Assembly (NCBI GenBank): GCA_944386225.1
Contig: CALXAH010000030.1
Span: forward strand, 1 to 42,360
Source of the DNA: an uncultured Gemmiger sp.
Lineage (GTDB): Bacteria > Bacillota > Clostridia > Oscillospirales > Ruminococcaceae
Length of the DNA: 42,360 nucleotides
Reading direction: 5' to 3'
A program made the translations under genes and the position numbers. Of this stretch, positions 25,816 to 33,684 are shown piece after piece; position 1 is the first letter of the stretch, and the number at the start of each line of letters is the position of its first letter. The notes under the pieces are model-generated. The model was not told where the DNA came from and did no database searches. It was given only the letters and a program-made list of their open reading frames with translations.

Positions 25816-25867
25816 AACGCACGTCCTTTCCCGCGTTGATCTTGCAGCGGAAGTATGGACGTGCGTG
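25816..25867 (-). promoter_or_regulatory. Hairpin covering the spoIIR ribosome binding site
   Basis: On the minus strand CGCACGTCC pairs with GGACGTGCG (25857-25865 with 25818-25826). An inner TTCCGC/GCGGGAA pairing is likely. The 3' arm contains the GGA of the spoIIR site AAAGGA and is followed by TTTTT and then the ATG. It could act as a terminator after ispE or hide the ribosome binding site. Confidence 0.5.
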
Positions 25868-25874
25868 TGGAAAC

Positions 25875-26765
25875 TTATTCCTTTTTTTTGCGGGGCCGGG
25901 GGGCCAGGCGGGCGCCGCCCGCGTCCGGGGCCAGCACCCACACCTGCCGGTAGGCCCGGCGCAGGGCGGCCGCGGCGGCCCTGGCGGGTTCTTCGCTTTC
26001 AAACACCCCGAACACCGCCGCGCCGGAACCGGTCATCATGCTGGCCAGCGCCCCGGCTTCGTCCAGCATACTGCGAATGCGGGGCGTTTCCTTGGCGCCG
26101 CTGCACATCTCCAGGGCGTTGCTCATCCCGGCGCAGAGGGCCCGCAGATCCCCGGCGCGCACGGCGGCTTCCAGCGCGTCGCAGTCGGGATGCACCGGGC
26201 TGCCCATCTCATCGTACCGGGCAAAGGCCTCCGGCGTGGAGACCCCCACGCTGGGCATCACCACCACGAACCGGCAGTCCGGGCAGGGGGGCAGGGCTTT
26301 CATCAGATCGCCCTTGCCCTGCACCCGGCAGGTACCGCCCAGCAGCGCAAAGGGCACATCCGCCCCCAGCTGGGCGCCCAGGGCGCAGAGCTCGCTCATG
26401 GATAGTTTGGCCCCGTACAGCTCGTTCAGGCCCACCAGCACGGCGGCCGCGTCGGCGCTGCCGCCGCCCATGCCCGCCCGCACCGGGGCGGTTTTGCGGA
26501 TCTCCATCTCCACACCCGCCAGCAGGCCGGTATAGTGGAAGAACGCCAGCGCCGCTTTGTAAGCGGTGTTCTTGTCGTTGGCGGGCACACGGCTGCCGGG
26601 CAGCCGCAGGGTCAGGTTCTGGCTGCAGCGCAGGGTGACCGTTTCATACAGGCTTACCGCCTGCATCAGCATATCCAGGCCGTGGTAGCCGCCGGGCAGG
26701 GTGCCCACCACGTCCAGCGCCAGGTTCAGTTTGGCGGGGGCGATCACGGTGACTTGGTTGCGCAT
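25875..26765 (-). CDS. ispE: 4-diphosphocytidyl-2-C-methyl-D-erythritol kinase
   Basis: Phosphorylates CDP-methylerythritol in the MEP route to isoprenoids. The 296-residue GHMP kinase starts MRNQVTVIAPAKLNLALDVVG, typical of IspE. The ATP-binding loop APVRAGMGGGSADAAAVL lies near residue 90, and the third motif MTGSGAAVFGVF is in the C-terminal part. The start at 26765 has GAGGTG five bases upstream, overlapping the stop of the preceding gene. The C-terminal tail (RLAPRPRKKKE) is unusually basic. It lies eight bases after the DUF362 gene and before spoIIR; an ispE-spoIIR proximity is seen in other Clostridia. Confidence 0.95.
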   Translation of the reverse strand: MRNQVTVIAPAKLNLALDVVGTLPGGYHGLDMLMQAVSLYETVTLRCSQNLTLRLPGSRVPANDKNTAYKAALAFFHYTGLLAGVEMEIRKTAPVRAGMGGGSADAAAVLVGLNELYGAKLSMSELCALGAQLGADVPFALLGGTCRVQGKGDLMKALPPCPDCRFVVVMPSVGVSTPEAFARYDEMGSPVHPDCDALEAAVRAGDLRALCAGMSNALEMCSGAKETPRIRSMLDEAGALASMMTGSGAAVFGVFESEEPARAAAAALRRAYRQVWVLAPDAGGARLAPRPRKKKE

Positions 26766-26773
26766 AACACACC

Positions 26774-27928
26774 TCACAGATGTCGGAACAGGGGCAGCCG
26801 CTTGACCTGGATAGCCTGCACCGGGCACATCTCATGGCAGCAGAAGCACCGGATACAGGCCGCCGGGCGGATGCGGGCTGTTTTGTTCAGCTCAATAGTA
26901 TGGCGGGGGCAGATTTCGGCGCAGCGGCCGCAGCCGATGCATTTGGCCGTTTCCACCACCGGGCGGGGGGCGGCCCAGCGCTCCAGCCGGGGCAGCACCC
27001 AGGCCACCGGGCCCCGCACATGGCGGGCAAAATCGGTGTCCCCCGCGCCGTAGCTGGCGGGCATGCGGAAGGGTGCGGGCCGCAGCAGGGCCTCCTCCCC
27101 GTCCAGTGCCTGCGCCGGGAACTCCGCCGGGCACAGGCCCCGGCGGATGCCGGCGGCCAGATAGGGCACCCGCTCCGGCTCGATGCCCATGATGCGGCAG
27201 GCCGCCAGATCCACAAGGAACGGGTCGGCGCCGCCCAGCACCAGACCCAGCGGACGGGGGCTGCCGCCGGAGGGGCCGTCCCCCTCCATGCCCACCACCC
27301 CGTCCAGGATGGTCAGGGCGGGCCGCACGGTGCGGCACAGGTCGGCCAGCATCTCCCCGAACCGCTCCTTATCCGGGAACCGGGTATGCCACTCGGCCTT
27401 TTTCAGCCCCGGAATGCAGCCGAACAGGTTCTTTACCGACAGGCTGGCCCCGGTCATTACGTGGGTTTTCAGCTTGGGCAGATCGATCAGGTAATCCCGC
27501 TGCACCACCGGCTCGATCAGTTCAAACTCCCGCACAAGGCCCTCGGGGGCGGCGGGTACGGTCAGGCTTTTGCAACCGTCATACAGGCCGATGCCCAGTT
27601 CTTTGGCCAGGGAGGTCATGCCGGTGCCCTCGTAGAGCGCGCGCATCCGGGCGGGGGTGTACAGTCCGCCCGGAGAATCCGCCAGCAGAATGTCGGTCAC
27701 GCCCCGGCGGCGCAGCGCCGCCACCACCGCCCGGAGCAGGGCCGGATGGGTGGTGACCGCCTTGTCCGGCGCGTGGCGGGCCAGCAGGTTGGGTTTGAGC
27801 AGCACCCGGCTGGCGGGGGTGGGCAGTTTTTCAGCGGGCAGGGCGGCAAACACCGCCTCCACCGCGTTATCCATAGCCGCCGTGTCCTCATAGGAGGCCA
27901 CGGGGCGCACCGTCACCGGGCTCAGCAT
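26774..27928 (-). CDS. DUF362 domain protein with two 4Fe-4S clusters
   Basis: A 384-residue iron-sulfur protein of unknown function. The N-terminal DUF362 domain (RVLLKPNLLARHAPDKAVTTHPALLRAVVAAL, ADSPGGLYTP, DLPKLKTHVMTGASLSVKNLFGCIPG, GMEGDGPSGGSPRPLGLVLGG) covers about 1-290. The C-terminal ferredoxin domain has two CxxCxxCxxxC-type motifs, CIGCGRCAEICP and CIRCFCCHEMCP, for two 4Fe-4S clusters. The ATG at 27928 has GGGAG eight bases upstream and overlaps the aminotransferase stop by seven bases. A GTG at 27943 is a less likely start. The overlap suggests joint expression with the aminotransferase. Electron transfer or metal-dependent chemistry is plausible, not shown. Confidence 0.85.
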   Translation of the reverse strand: MLSPVTVRPVASYEDTAAMDNAVEAVFAALPAEKLPTPASRVLLKPNLLARHAPDKAVTTHPALLRAVVAALRRRGVTDILLADSPGGLYTPARMRALYEGTGMTSLAKELGIGLYDGCKSLTVPAAPEGLVREFELIEPVVQRDYLIDLPKLKTHVMTGASLSVKNLFGCIPGLKKAEWHTRFPDKERFGEMLADLCRTVRPALTILDGVVGMEGDGPSGGSPRPLGLVLGGADPFLVDLAACRIMGIEPERVPYLAAGIRRGLCPAEFPAQALDGEEALLRPAPFRMPASYGAGDTDFARHVRGPVAWVLPRLERWAAPRPVVETAKCIGCGRCAEICPRHTIELNKTARIRPAACIRCFCCHEMCPVQAIQVKRLPLFRHL

Positions 27929-29103
27929 CCCCGCAGCTCCCACAAGAATTCCCGGATGCGGGAGAGGGCCTCCTGCAGATGGGCCACCGAGTAGGCGTAG
28001 CTGACCCGGGCGTACCCCTCGCCGGAAGCGCCGAAGGCGGTGCCGGGCACGATGGCCACATGCTTGCGGCGCAGCAGCTGCTGGCAGAACTCGTCACTGG
28101 ACAGGCCGGTGCCCCCCACGTAAGGGAACACATAGAACGCGCCGCCCGGCTCAAAGCAGGCCAGGCCCATGTTGTTGAACTCCCGCACCAGAAGGCGGCG
28201 GCGCATATCGTACTCCTGGCGCATCTGCTCGATCTGGTCGTCGCAGTCCCGCAGGGCCACGATGGCGCCGTACTGGCTGGTGGTGGGGGCGCTCATGATG
28301 CAGTTCTGGTGCAGCTTGAGCATGACCTTGATGATGGGGGCGGGCCCGCAGGCGTAGCCCAGCCGCCAGCCGGTCATGGCGTAGGTTTTGGAGAAGCCGT
28401 TCACCACGATGGTGCGCTCGGCCATGCCGGGCAGGGAGGCAATGCTCACATGCCGGCGGGCGCCGTAGGTCAGCTCGGCGTAGATCTCGTCGGACAATAC
28501 GACCACATTGGTGTCCCGCAGCACCTCGGCCAGGGCTTCCAGATCCTGCTTTTCCATCACCGCGCCGGTGGGGTTGCAGGGGAAGGGCAGCACCAGCAGC
28601 TTGGTGCGGGGGGTGATGGCGGCTTTCAGTTCCTCAGCGGTCAGCTTGAAGCCGTTCTCCGCCTTCAGGGGCACCGGTACCGGCACGCCGCCGGTAAGGG
28701 TGGTGATGGGGTCATAGCAGACAAAGCAGGGCTCCGGGATAATGACCTCATCCCCCGGGCAGACCAGTGCCCGGATCGCCAGGTCGATGGCCTCGCTGCC
28801 GCCCACCGTGACCAGCATCTCACTGGCCGGGTCATAGGACAGGCCGAACCGCCGGTCCATATAGGCGGCGATCTGGGTGCGCAGTTCCTTCATGCCCGCG
28901 TTGGCGGTGTAGCGGGTGCGGCCCCGCTGCAGGCTGTTGATGGCCGCGTCCCGGATGGCCCAGGGGGTCTTGAAATCCGGCTCGCCCACGCTCAGGCTGA
29001 TGCACTCCTCCATCTCGGCGGCGATATCAAAAAACTTGCGAATGCCGGAAGGCCGCATCTGCGCCGCCAGCGGAGAGATCAGTTTTTCATATTCCATGCT
29101 CAA
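27922..29103 (-). CDS. PLP-dependent class I/II aminotransferase
   Basis: A 393-residue aspartate-aminotransferase-fold enzyme. Motifs are SVGEPDFKTP, YTANAGMKELR, LPFPCNPTGAV with Asn177, LSDEIYAELTYG with Asp205, and the Schiff-base lysine Lys239 in VNGFSKTYAMTGWRLGY. The substrate is not certain; PatA/AraT-like or branched-chain/aromatic use is possible. I start at the TTG at 29103, eight bases after GGGAG and overlapping the TGA of the Lrp gene. The ATG at 29097 is the alternative. It is chained to the Lrp-type regulator upstream and the DUF362 protein downstream, so the regulator probably controls it. Confidence 0.93.
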   Translation of the reverse strand: MSMEYEKLISPLAAQMRPSGIRKFFDIAAEMEECISLSVGEPDFKTPWAIRDAAINSLQRGRTRYTANAGMKELRTQIAAYMDRRFGLSYDPASEMLVTVGGSEAIDLAIRALVCPGDEVIIPEPCFVCYDPITTLTGGVPVPVPLKAENGFKLTAEELKAAITPRTKLLVLPFPCNPTGAVMEKQDLEALAEVLRDTNVVVLSDEIYAELTYGARRHVSIASLPGMAERTIVVNGFSKTYAMTGWRLGYACGPAPIIKVMLKLHQNCIMSAPTTSQYGAIVALRDCDDQIEQMRQEYDMRRRLLVREFNNMGLACFEPGGAFYVFPYVGGTGLSSDEFCQQLLRRKHVAIVPGTAFGASGEGYARVSYAYSVAHLQEALSRIREFLWELRGC

Positions 29104-29576
29104 AACACCGTCTCCCTTTCATCCGGCTCATCGTCCTGGAACAGCTGGCCGTCTTTTTTATAGGTACGCAGCACAAAATGGGTGGCGGTGCCCAGCACGT
29201 CATCCAGCGGGGACAGCCGCTTGGCCACAAACAGGGCGATGTCCTGGAAGCTCTTGCCCCGCATCACCACCTGCAGGTCGTAGCCGCCGCTCATGAGCAG
29301 CAGGCTTTCCACCTCTTCAAAGGCAGCCACGGCGGCGGCCACATCGTCAAAGCCCCGGTCCTTTTTGGGGCGCACCCGCAGCTCGATCACCGCCTGCACC
29401 CGGCCGTCATCGGTTTTGTCCCAGTCGATCAGGGTGTTGAAGCCGCGGATCACCCCGTCCCGCCGGTATTTGTCCATCTGCAGGGCCACTTCCTCCGCCG
29501 TGACCCCCAGCATGGCGGCCAGTTCCTCCACGCTCAGACGTGCGTTCTGCTCCAGCAGTTTCAGCATACGTTCCAT
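29100..29576 (-). CDS. Lrp/AsnC family transcriptional regulator
   Basis: A regulator of about 158 residues. The N-terminal winged helix (ERMLKLLEQNARLSVEELAAMLGVTAEEVALQMDKYRRDGVIRGF) is followed by an AsnC-type ligand-binding domain with VQAVIELRVRPKKDRGFDDVAAAVAAFEEVESLLLMSGGYDLQVVMRG. Lrp-type proteins bind amino acids and control amino acid metabolism. The ATG at 29576 lies eleven bases after AAAGGA; the ATG at 29588 is directly adjacent to this site and so less likely. The C-terminal extension (TYKKDGQLFQDDEPDERETVF) is acidic. It lies upstream of the aminotransferase and is divergent from an ACT-domain protein. Autoregulation through the shared promoter region is an obvious possibility. 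Confidence 0.9.
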   Translation of the reverse strand: MERMLKLLEQNARLSVEELAAMLGVTAEEVALQMDKYRRDGVIRGFNTLIDWDKTDDGRVQAVIELRVRPKKDRGFDDVAAAVAAFEEVESLLLMSGGYDLQVVMRGKSFQDIALFVAKRLSPLDDVLGTATHFVLRTYKKDGQLFQDDEPDERETVF

Positions 29577-29654
29577 TCCCGATACCATCCTTTCCCGCCC
29601 GGCAAGCCGGGTAATCTTGCAGCCTGCGGCGCTGTTTGCGCCGTGTTGCCAAAT

Positions 29655-29687
29655 ATTATAGCATATTTGCCCGTGGCCTGCTATAAT
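29655..29687. promoter_or_regulatory. Divergent extended -10 promoters arranged as an inverted repeat
   Basis: ATTATAGCA (29655-29663), 15 bases, then TGCTATAAT (29679-29687). Each arm read outward is a perfect extended -10 TGCTATAAT, one for the Lrp gene (minus) and one for the ACT gene (plus). Clear -35 hexamers are not seen. The symmetry also makes it a possible regulator site. Confidence 0.7.
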
Positions 29688-29731
29688 TGTTATAACCTTG
29701 GCACAGATTGTTAAGCGGAAGGAGAACAGAC

Positions 29732-30001
29732 ATGAAAGCTGTTATCACGGTTGTAGGCAAGGACACGGTGGGCGTTGTGGCCCGCGTGGGAGGCGTGTGT
29801 GGAAATCTGAACATCAATATCGAGGATATTACCCAGAGCATTATGCAGGAGATGTTCTGCATGATCATGCTGGTGGATCTGAGCCGTTGCACTGTACCCC
29901 ATGAGCAGGTGCGCGAGGCGCTGGCCGGCCTGGGCAAGGAGATGGGCATGCAGGTGACCATCACCCGGCAGGAAGTTTTTGAAGCCATGCACCACATCTG
30001 A
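29732..30001 (+). CDS. ACT domain-containing protein (UPF0237 type)
   Basis: An 89-residue protein that is a single ACT domain: [35 protein letters not shown] is the typical beginning of the small free-standing UPF0237 proteins. ACT domains usually bind amino acids or other small ligands. AAGGAGAACAGAC precedes the ATG. It is followed after 20 bases by the UPF0210 protein, a pair kept together in many bacteria and archaea. The function of the pair is not established. It is expressed from an extended -10 promoter divergent from an Lrp regulator and aminotransferase, which suggests an amino acid link. Confidence 0.92.
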   Translation: MKAVITVVGKDTVGVVARVGGVCGNLNINIEDITQSIMQEMFCMIMLVDLSRCTVPHEQVREALAGLGKEMGMQVTITRQEVFEAMHHI

Positions 30002-30021
30002 TCAGGGCGGGAGAGAAAGCG

Positions 30022-31389
30022 ATGAGTATTCTGAATACCCGGGACATTCTGGAAACCATCCAGATGATCACCGACGAAAACCTGGACGTGCGCACCGTGA
30101 CCATGGGCATCAGCCTGCTGGACTGCATCGACCCGGATCCGGCGCGCGCCTGCGAGAAGATCTACAACAAGATCACCACCAAAGCGGCGAATCTTGTGCC
30201 GGTGGTGGAGAAGATCAGCGCCGATTACGGCATTCCCATCGTGAACAAGCGCATCAGCGTGACCCCCATCGCCATGCTGCTGGGCGCGGCCCCCGAGGCT
30301 GACCCGGTGGACTACGCCAAGGCCCTGGACAAAGCGGCCAAGGCGGTGGGTGTGAACTTTATCGGCGGGTTCGGCGCGCTGGTACATAAGGGCTTTTCCG
30401 CCGGGGACGAGCGGCTGATCGAGGCCATCCCCCGCGCCCTGGCCGAGACCGACGTGGTGTGCTCCTCGGTGAACATCGGCAGCACCAAGAGCGGTTTGAA
30501 CATGGACGCCATCGCCCGGATGGGCCATGTGGTGCGCAAGGCCGCCGAGCTGACCGCCGACAACCAGTGCATGGGCGCCGCCAAGCTGGTGGTGTTCTGC
30601 AACGCGCCGGAGGATAACCCCTTCATGGCGGGCGCGTTCCACGGCCCCGGCGAGCCGGACTGCGTGGTGCATGTGGGCGTTTCCGGCCCGGGCGCGGTAC
30701 GCGCGGCGCTGGCCAAGCTGCCCAAGGACGCACCGCTGGACCAGGTGGCGGAGCTGATCAAGCGCACCGCCTTCAAGATCACCCGGATGGGCCAGCTGGT
30801 GGGCAACCTGGCGGCGGAGCAGCTGGGCGTGCCCTTCGGCATTGTAGACCTGTCGCTGGCGCCCACCCCCGCCATCGGGGACAGTGTGGCCAACATCCTG
30901 GAAGAGATGGGGCTGGAAAGCTGCGGCTGCTGCGGCACCACCGCCGCCCTGGCCCTTTTGAACGACGCGGTGAAAAAAGGCGGCGTGATGGCCTCGAACC
31001 ATGTGGGCGGGCTGTCCGGCGCGTTCATCCCGGTAAGCGAGGACGAAGGGATGATCCGGGCGGCCGAACGGGGCAGCCTGTGCCTGGAAAAGCTGGAGGC
31101 CATGACCGCCGTGTGCAGCGTGGGCATTGACATGGTGGTGCTGCCCGGCGATACCCCCGCCGCGGTGATCAGCGGCCTGATCGCGGACGAAGCCGCCATC
31201 GGCATGGTGAACAGCAAGACCACCGCCGTGCGGGTGATCCCGGCCATCGGGCGCAAGGCAGGCGAGATTCTGGATTTCGGCGGGCTGCTGGGCTACGGGC
31301 CCATCATGCCCATCAGCACCTGGTCGCCGGAGGTGTTTGTGGCCCGGGGCGGCCGCATTCCGGCCCCCATGCAGGCGCTGAAGAACTGA
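30022..31389 (+). CDS. PFL family protein (UPF0210/DUF711)
   Basis: A 455-residue protein of a conserved family of unknown function with a pyruvate formate-lyase-like fold. It starts [35 protein letters not shown], the UPF0210 signature. Other conserved stretches are [84 protein letters not shown] and [24 protein letters not shown]. The glycine radical motif of true PFLs is not evident. GGGAGAG lies before the ATG. It is co-transcribed with the ACT protein, its usual partner. Confidence 0.95.
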   Translation: MSILNTRDILETIQMITDENLDVRTVTMGISLLDCIDPDPARACEKIYNKITTKAANLVPVVEKISADYGIPIVNKRISVTPIAMLLGAAPEADPVDYAKALDKAAKAVGVNFIGGFGALVHKGFSAGDERLIEAIPRALAETDVVCSSVNIGSTKSGLNMDAIARMGHVVRKAAELTADNQCMGAAKLVVFCNAPEDNPFMAGAFHGPGEPDCVVHVGVSGPGAVRAALAKLPKDAPLDQVAELIKRTAFKITRMGQLVGNLAAEQLGVPFGIVDLSLAPTPAIGDSVANILEEMGLESCGCCGTTAALALLNDAVKKGGVMASNHVGGLSGAFIPVSEDEGMIRAAERGSLCLEKLEAMTAVCSVGIDMVVLPGDTPAAVISGLIADEAAIGMVNSKTTAVRVIPAIGRKAGEILDFGGLLGYGPIMPISTWSPEVFVARGGRIPAPMQALKN

Positions 31390-31405
31390 CGCGGGAGTGA
31401 GGAGT

Positions 31406-31897
31406 ATGAAACCGGCCAAACCGGCCGATCCCCGGCTTTTGTGGGGATTCTGGGTGCTGGCAGCGGCAGCCATCCTGCTGTTTGCCTTTCTTCTGCGCAC
31501 CGATCTGCGTTCGGTGCACCGGCTGGATCCGGCCGCCTATACCGAACCGGCGCCGGAGGGCTTTGTGTACGAGTGCACCATCACGCCCGGCAGCGGGGTG
31601 CTGACCCTGAGCGGCTGGGCGATGGTGCAGGGCGAGGGGCCCGGCGCGGTGGACTGCCGGTATGTGCTGTATGACCCGGCACAGGATATGTATTACCGGC
31701 TGCCCACCACCATGGAACAGAGCGAGGCGGCGGTGGCCGCCACCGGGGAATCCGGCGCGCTGTACGCGGGGCTGTACGGGTTTGCGCTGACCGAGCAGCT
31801 GCCCGCCGGGGAGCTGGAACTCTGCTTTGCCTACCGCAGTGACGGCCACAACGCCCTGATCCACACCGGGCAGACCACAACAGGAGGCGCTGTATGA
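31406..31897 (+). CDS. Uncharacterised single-span extracytoplasmic protein
   Basis: A 163-residue protein I do not recognise. After a short cytoplasmic tail (MKPAKPADPRLLW) there is one membrane span (GFWVLAAAAILLFAFLL). The rest, YECTITPGSGVLTLSGWAMVQGEG..., looks like a small beta-rich outside domain. GGGAG is eight bases before the ATG at 31406; a GTG at 31397 is an alternative start. Its 3' end overlaps the next gene by four bases (ATGA), so the two are likely made together and may interact. It begins 16 bases after the UPF0210 stop, which makes one transcript from 29732 to the terminator at 33234 likely. Confidence 0.75.
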   Translation: MKPAKPADPRLLWGFWVLAAAAILLFAFLLRTDLRSVHRLDPAAYTEPAPEGFVYECTITPGSGVLTLSGWAMVQGEGPGAVDCRYVLYDPAQDMYYRLPTTMEQSEAAVAATGESGALYAGLYGFALTEQLPAGELELCFAYRSDGHNALIHTGQTTTGGAV

Positions 31898-33222
31898 ACA
31901 AACTGCGGCAGGGGCTGCGGAATCCGCTGACCCCCTTTGTTGTATTCGGTCTGCTGACGCTGGTGTGGCATCTGGGCCTGGTGATCGTGGACGCGGACGA
32001 AATTTTTTACGGCAGTATCCTGGGGCAGCAGTCCCTGGTGAAATTTCTGGTGGAGCATTACCAGACCTGGTCCTCCCGCACGGTGATCGAGACGCTGTTC
32101 TGCGTCTTTTCCACCCTGCCCCGCTGGGTCTGGCGATTGGCGGACAGCGCGGTGGTGCTGGGGCTGGCCCTGGCGCTGGGACGGCTGCTGCGGGGGCAGA
32201 ACGCCCCCGACAGCCGGGAAAACTGGCTGCTGGTATTCCTGCTCTGGCTGTATCCCTGGTGGTACCTGAGCACCGCCGGCTGGGTGGTGACCACCCTGAA
32301 CTACCTGTGGCCGCTGGCCGGGCTGTGCCTGGGCTTTCTTGCCCTGGACGGCTGGGGCGGCCGGTGGGGCATCGCGGCGGCCATCCTGGGGATGGTGTGC
32401 GCAGTAAACATGGAGCAGACCATAGTGCTGGCCATCCTGCTGCTGGCCTGCTGGGGCGGCTGGCGGCTGTTCCACCGCCTGCCCCTGCCCCGGCTGTTCT
32501 TTGCCGAGGCGGCGCTGGCGCTGGCAGGGCTTGTCTACATGCTGGCCTGCCCGGGTTCGGCCATGCGCACCGAGAACGAGATCGTATCCTATTACAAGGA
32601 TTTCGGGATGCAGTCCTTCCTGTCCAAGGTGGAGGCGGGCGTATCCGGCGCCCTGGGCGAGATGTTCCTGGACCGGAACCTGCTGTACGCGCTGTTCCTG
32701 ATGATTCTGGCGGCGGCGGTGTGGCAGGTCAGCCGCAACTGGCTGTACCGGGCGGCGGCGCTGGTGCCGCTGGCGGTGGAGCTGAGCCTGGGGCTGCTGT
32801 TCCGCCATTATAAGGATCTGGTTCCGGCGCTGCGGGACGCGGTGGCCGCGGCCCGGGGCGTGGGCACGGTGCATGTATCCAACTGCAACCAGCTTACCGC
32901 CTGGATTCCCTTCCTGCTGCTGTGCGGCTGCTTTGCCCTGGTGTGCGGCTGCGTATACATCGCCCTGGGCCACACCCCGGAGGCCTTTGCGGCGCTGGCG
33001 GTGCTGCTGAGCGGGTTTGCCACCCGGGCGGCCATCGGGTTCACCCCGGCGGCGGCGGTATCCGGGGAACGCACCGGCTTTCTGTTCGCTATGGCGGCGG
33101 CCGTATGCGGCGTGCTGGTGGGCCGCCGGCTGCGGCTGGAGAAGCTGTGGCAGAAGATTTTGGCGGCGGTGATCCTGCTGCCGCTTGTGAGCGTACAGTT
33201 CATCTCCCTGTGGGAAATCTGA
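31894..33222 (+). CDS. Polytopic membrane protein, DUF6056-like
   Basis: A 442-residue protein with around ten hydrophobic segments. After the first span it has VIVDADEIFYGSILGQQ and, in the next loop, HYQTWSSRTVIETLFC. Acidic residues in the first outside loop and a W-S-x-R motif are features of the DUF6056 group, which is related in layout to GT-C type glycosyltransferases. A cell-surface glycan role is only an inference. CAGGAGGCGCTGT precedes the ATG, which overlaps the stop of the preceding gene. A strong terminator follows 12 bases after the stop. Confidence 0.7.
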   Translation: MNKLRQGLRNPLTPFVVFGLLTLVWHLGLVIVDADEIFYGSILGQQSLVKFLVEHYQTWSSRTVIETLFCVFSTLPRWVWRLADSAVVLGLALALGRLLRGQNAPDSRENWLLVFLLWLYPWWYLSTAGWVVTTLNYLWPLAGLCLGFLALDGWGGRWGIAAAILGMVCAVNMEQTIVLAILLLACWGGWRLFHRLPLPRLFFAEAALALAGLVYMLACPGSAMRTENEIVSYYKDFGMQSFLSKVEAGVSGALGEMFLDRNLLYALFLMILAAAVWQVSRNWLYRAAALVPLAVELSLGLLFRHYKDLVPALRDAVAAARGVGTVHVSNCNQLTAWIPFLLLCGCFALVCGCVYIALGHTPEAFAALAVLLSGFATRAAIGFTPAAAVSGERTGFLFAMAAAVCGVLVGRRLRLEKLWQKILAAVILLPLVSVQFISLWEI

Positions 33223-33233
33223 ATACAGGCAGG

Positions 33234-33264
33234 GCCGTCCCGCGCAACGCGGGGCGGCTTTTTT
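33234..33264 (+). terminator. Intrinsic terminator after the DUF6056-like gene
   Basis: An 11-bp stem GCCGTCCCGCG/CGCGGGGCGGC with the loop CAA (33234-33244 with 33248-33258, one G-T pair), followed by TTTTTT. Confidence 0.92.
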
Positions 33265-33331
33265 GCGCACGCCGGGTATAGGCCCCCTTTTTCCCGGGCA
33301 GACTATGCCAAGGAAGGAGGGAGAACCTAAC

Positions 33332-33556
33332 GTGGGTATCTTCAATAAAATCTGCCTGCTGCTTCTGATTTTGGGCGGCGTAAACTGGGGCCTGATGGGT
33401 CTGTTCACCTTTGACGCGGTGGGCTGGCTGTTCGGCGGCACCGCGTCGCTGATCAGCCGGATCGTGTTCACAGTGATCGGCGCGGCGGCGCTCTGCGCCA
33501 TTCCCGGCCTGTTTGCCCCCGGCCCGGACGAGACCAAAAGCGACGGCATGGCCTGA
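33332..33556 (+). CDS. DUF378 family small membrane protein
   Basis: A 74-residue protein with two membrane spans. The sequence LLLILGGVNWGLMGLFTFDAVGWLFGG, then LISRIVFTVIGAAALCAI, is the DUF378 (YuzA-like) pattern. The start is the GTG at 33332, eight bases after AGGAGGGAG. An ATG at 33305 in the same frame lacks a ribosome site and would add a hydrophilic leader not found in the family. Function unknown. It stands between two terminators and is probably transcribed alone, though I see no strong promoter. Confidence 0.88.
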   Translation: MGIFNKICLLLLILGGVNWGLMGLFTFDAVGWLFGGTASLISRIVFTVIGAAALCAIPGLFAPGPDETKSDGMA

Positions 33557-33564
33557 GCGCATAC

Positions 33565-33612
33565 AAAAAGAGACGCACGGTTTTTAGTAGCCAAACCGTG
33601 CGCCTCTTTTTT
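33565..33612. terminator. Bidirectional terminator after the DUF378 gene
   Basis: AAAAGAG-A-CGCACGGTTT pairs with AAACCGTGCG-C-CTCTTTT over a nine-base loop. T runs leave the stem on the plus strand and A runs enter it, so it can also act on the minus strand after the amidohydrolase gene. Confidence 0.9.
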
Positions 33613-33627
33613 GTCCCGGATAAGAGG

Positions 33628-33660
33628 CCGCGCCCCGGCGCTGCTGACACCGGGGCGCGG
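33628..33660 (-). other. GC-rich hairpin downstream of the amidohydrolase gene
   Basis: A perfect 11-bp stem CCGCGCCCCGG/CCGGGGCGCGG with an 11-base loop. No U tract follows on the minus strand. It may stabilise the 3' end of the operon transcript or assist the adjoining terminator. Confidence 0.4.
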
Positions 33661-33684
33661 GAAAGGATGGTCGCCGGAAAACGG

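Noticed and set aside
29656-31500. Open frame of about 614 codons on the minus strand opposite the ACT and UPF0210 genes
   Set aside because: The plus-strand proteins match known conserved families and have good ribosome sites; the minus frame is a shadow.
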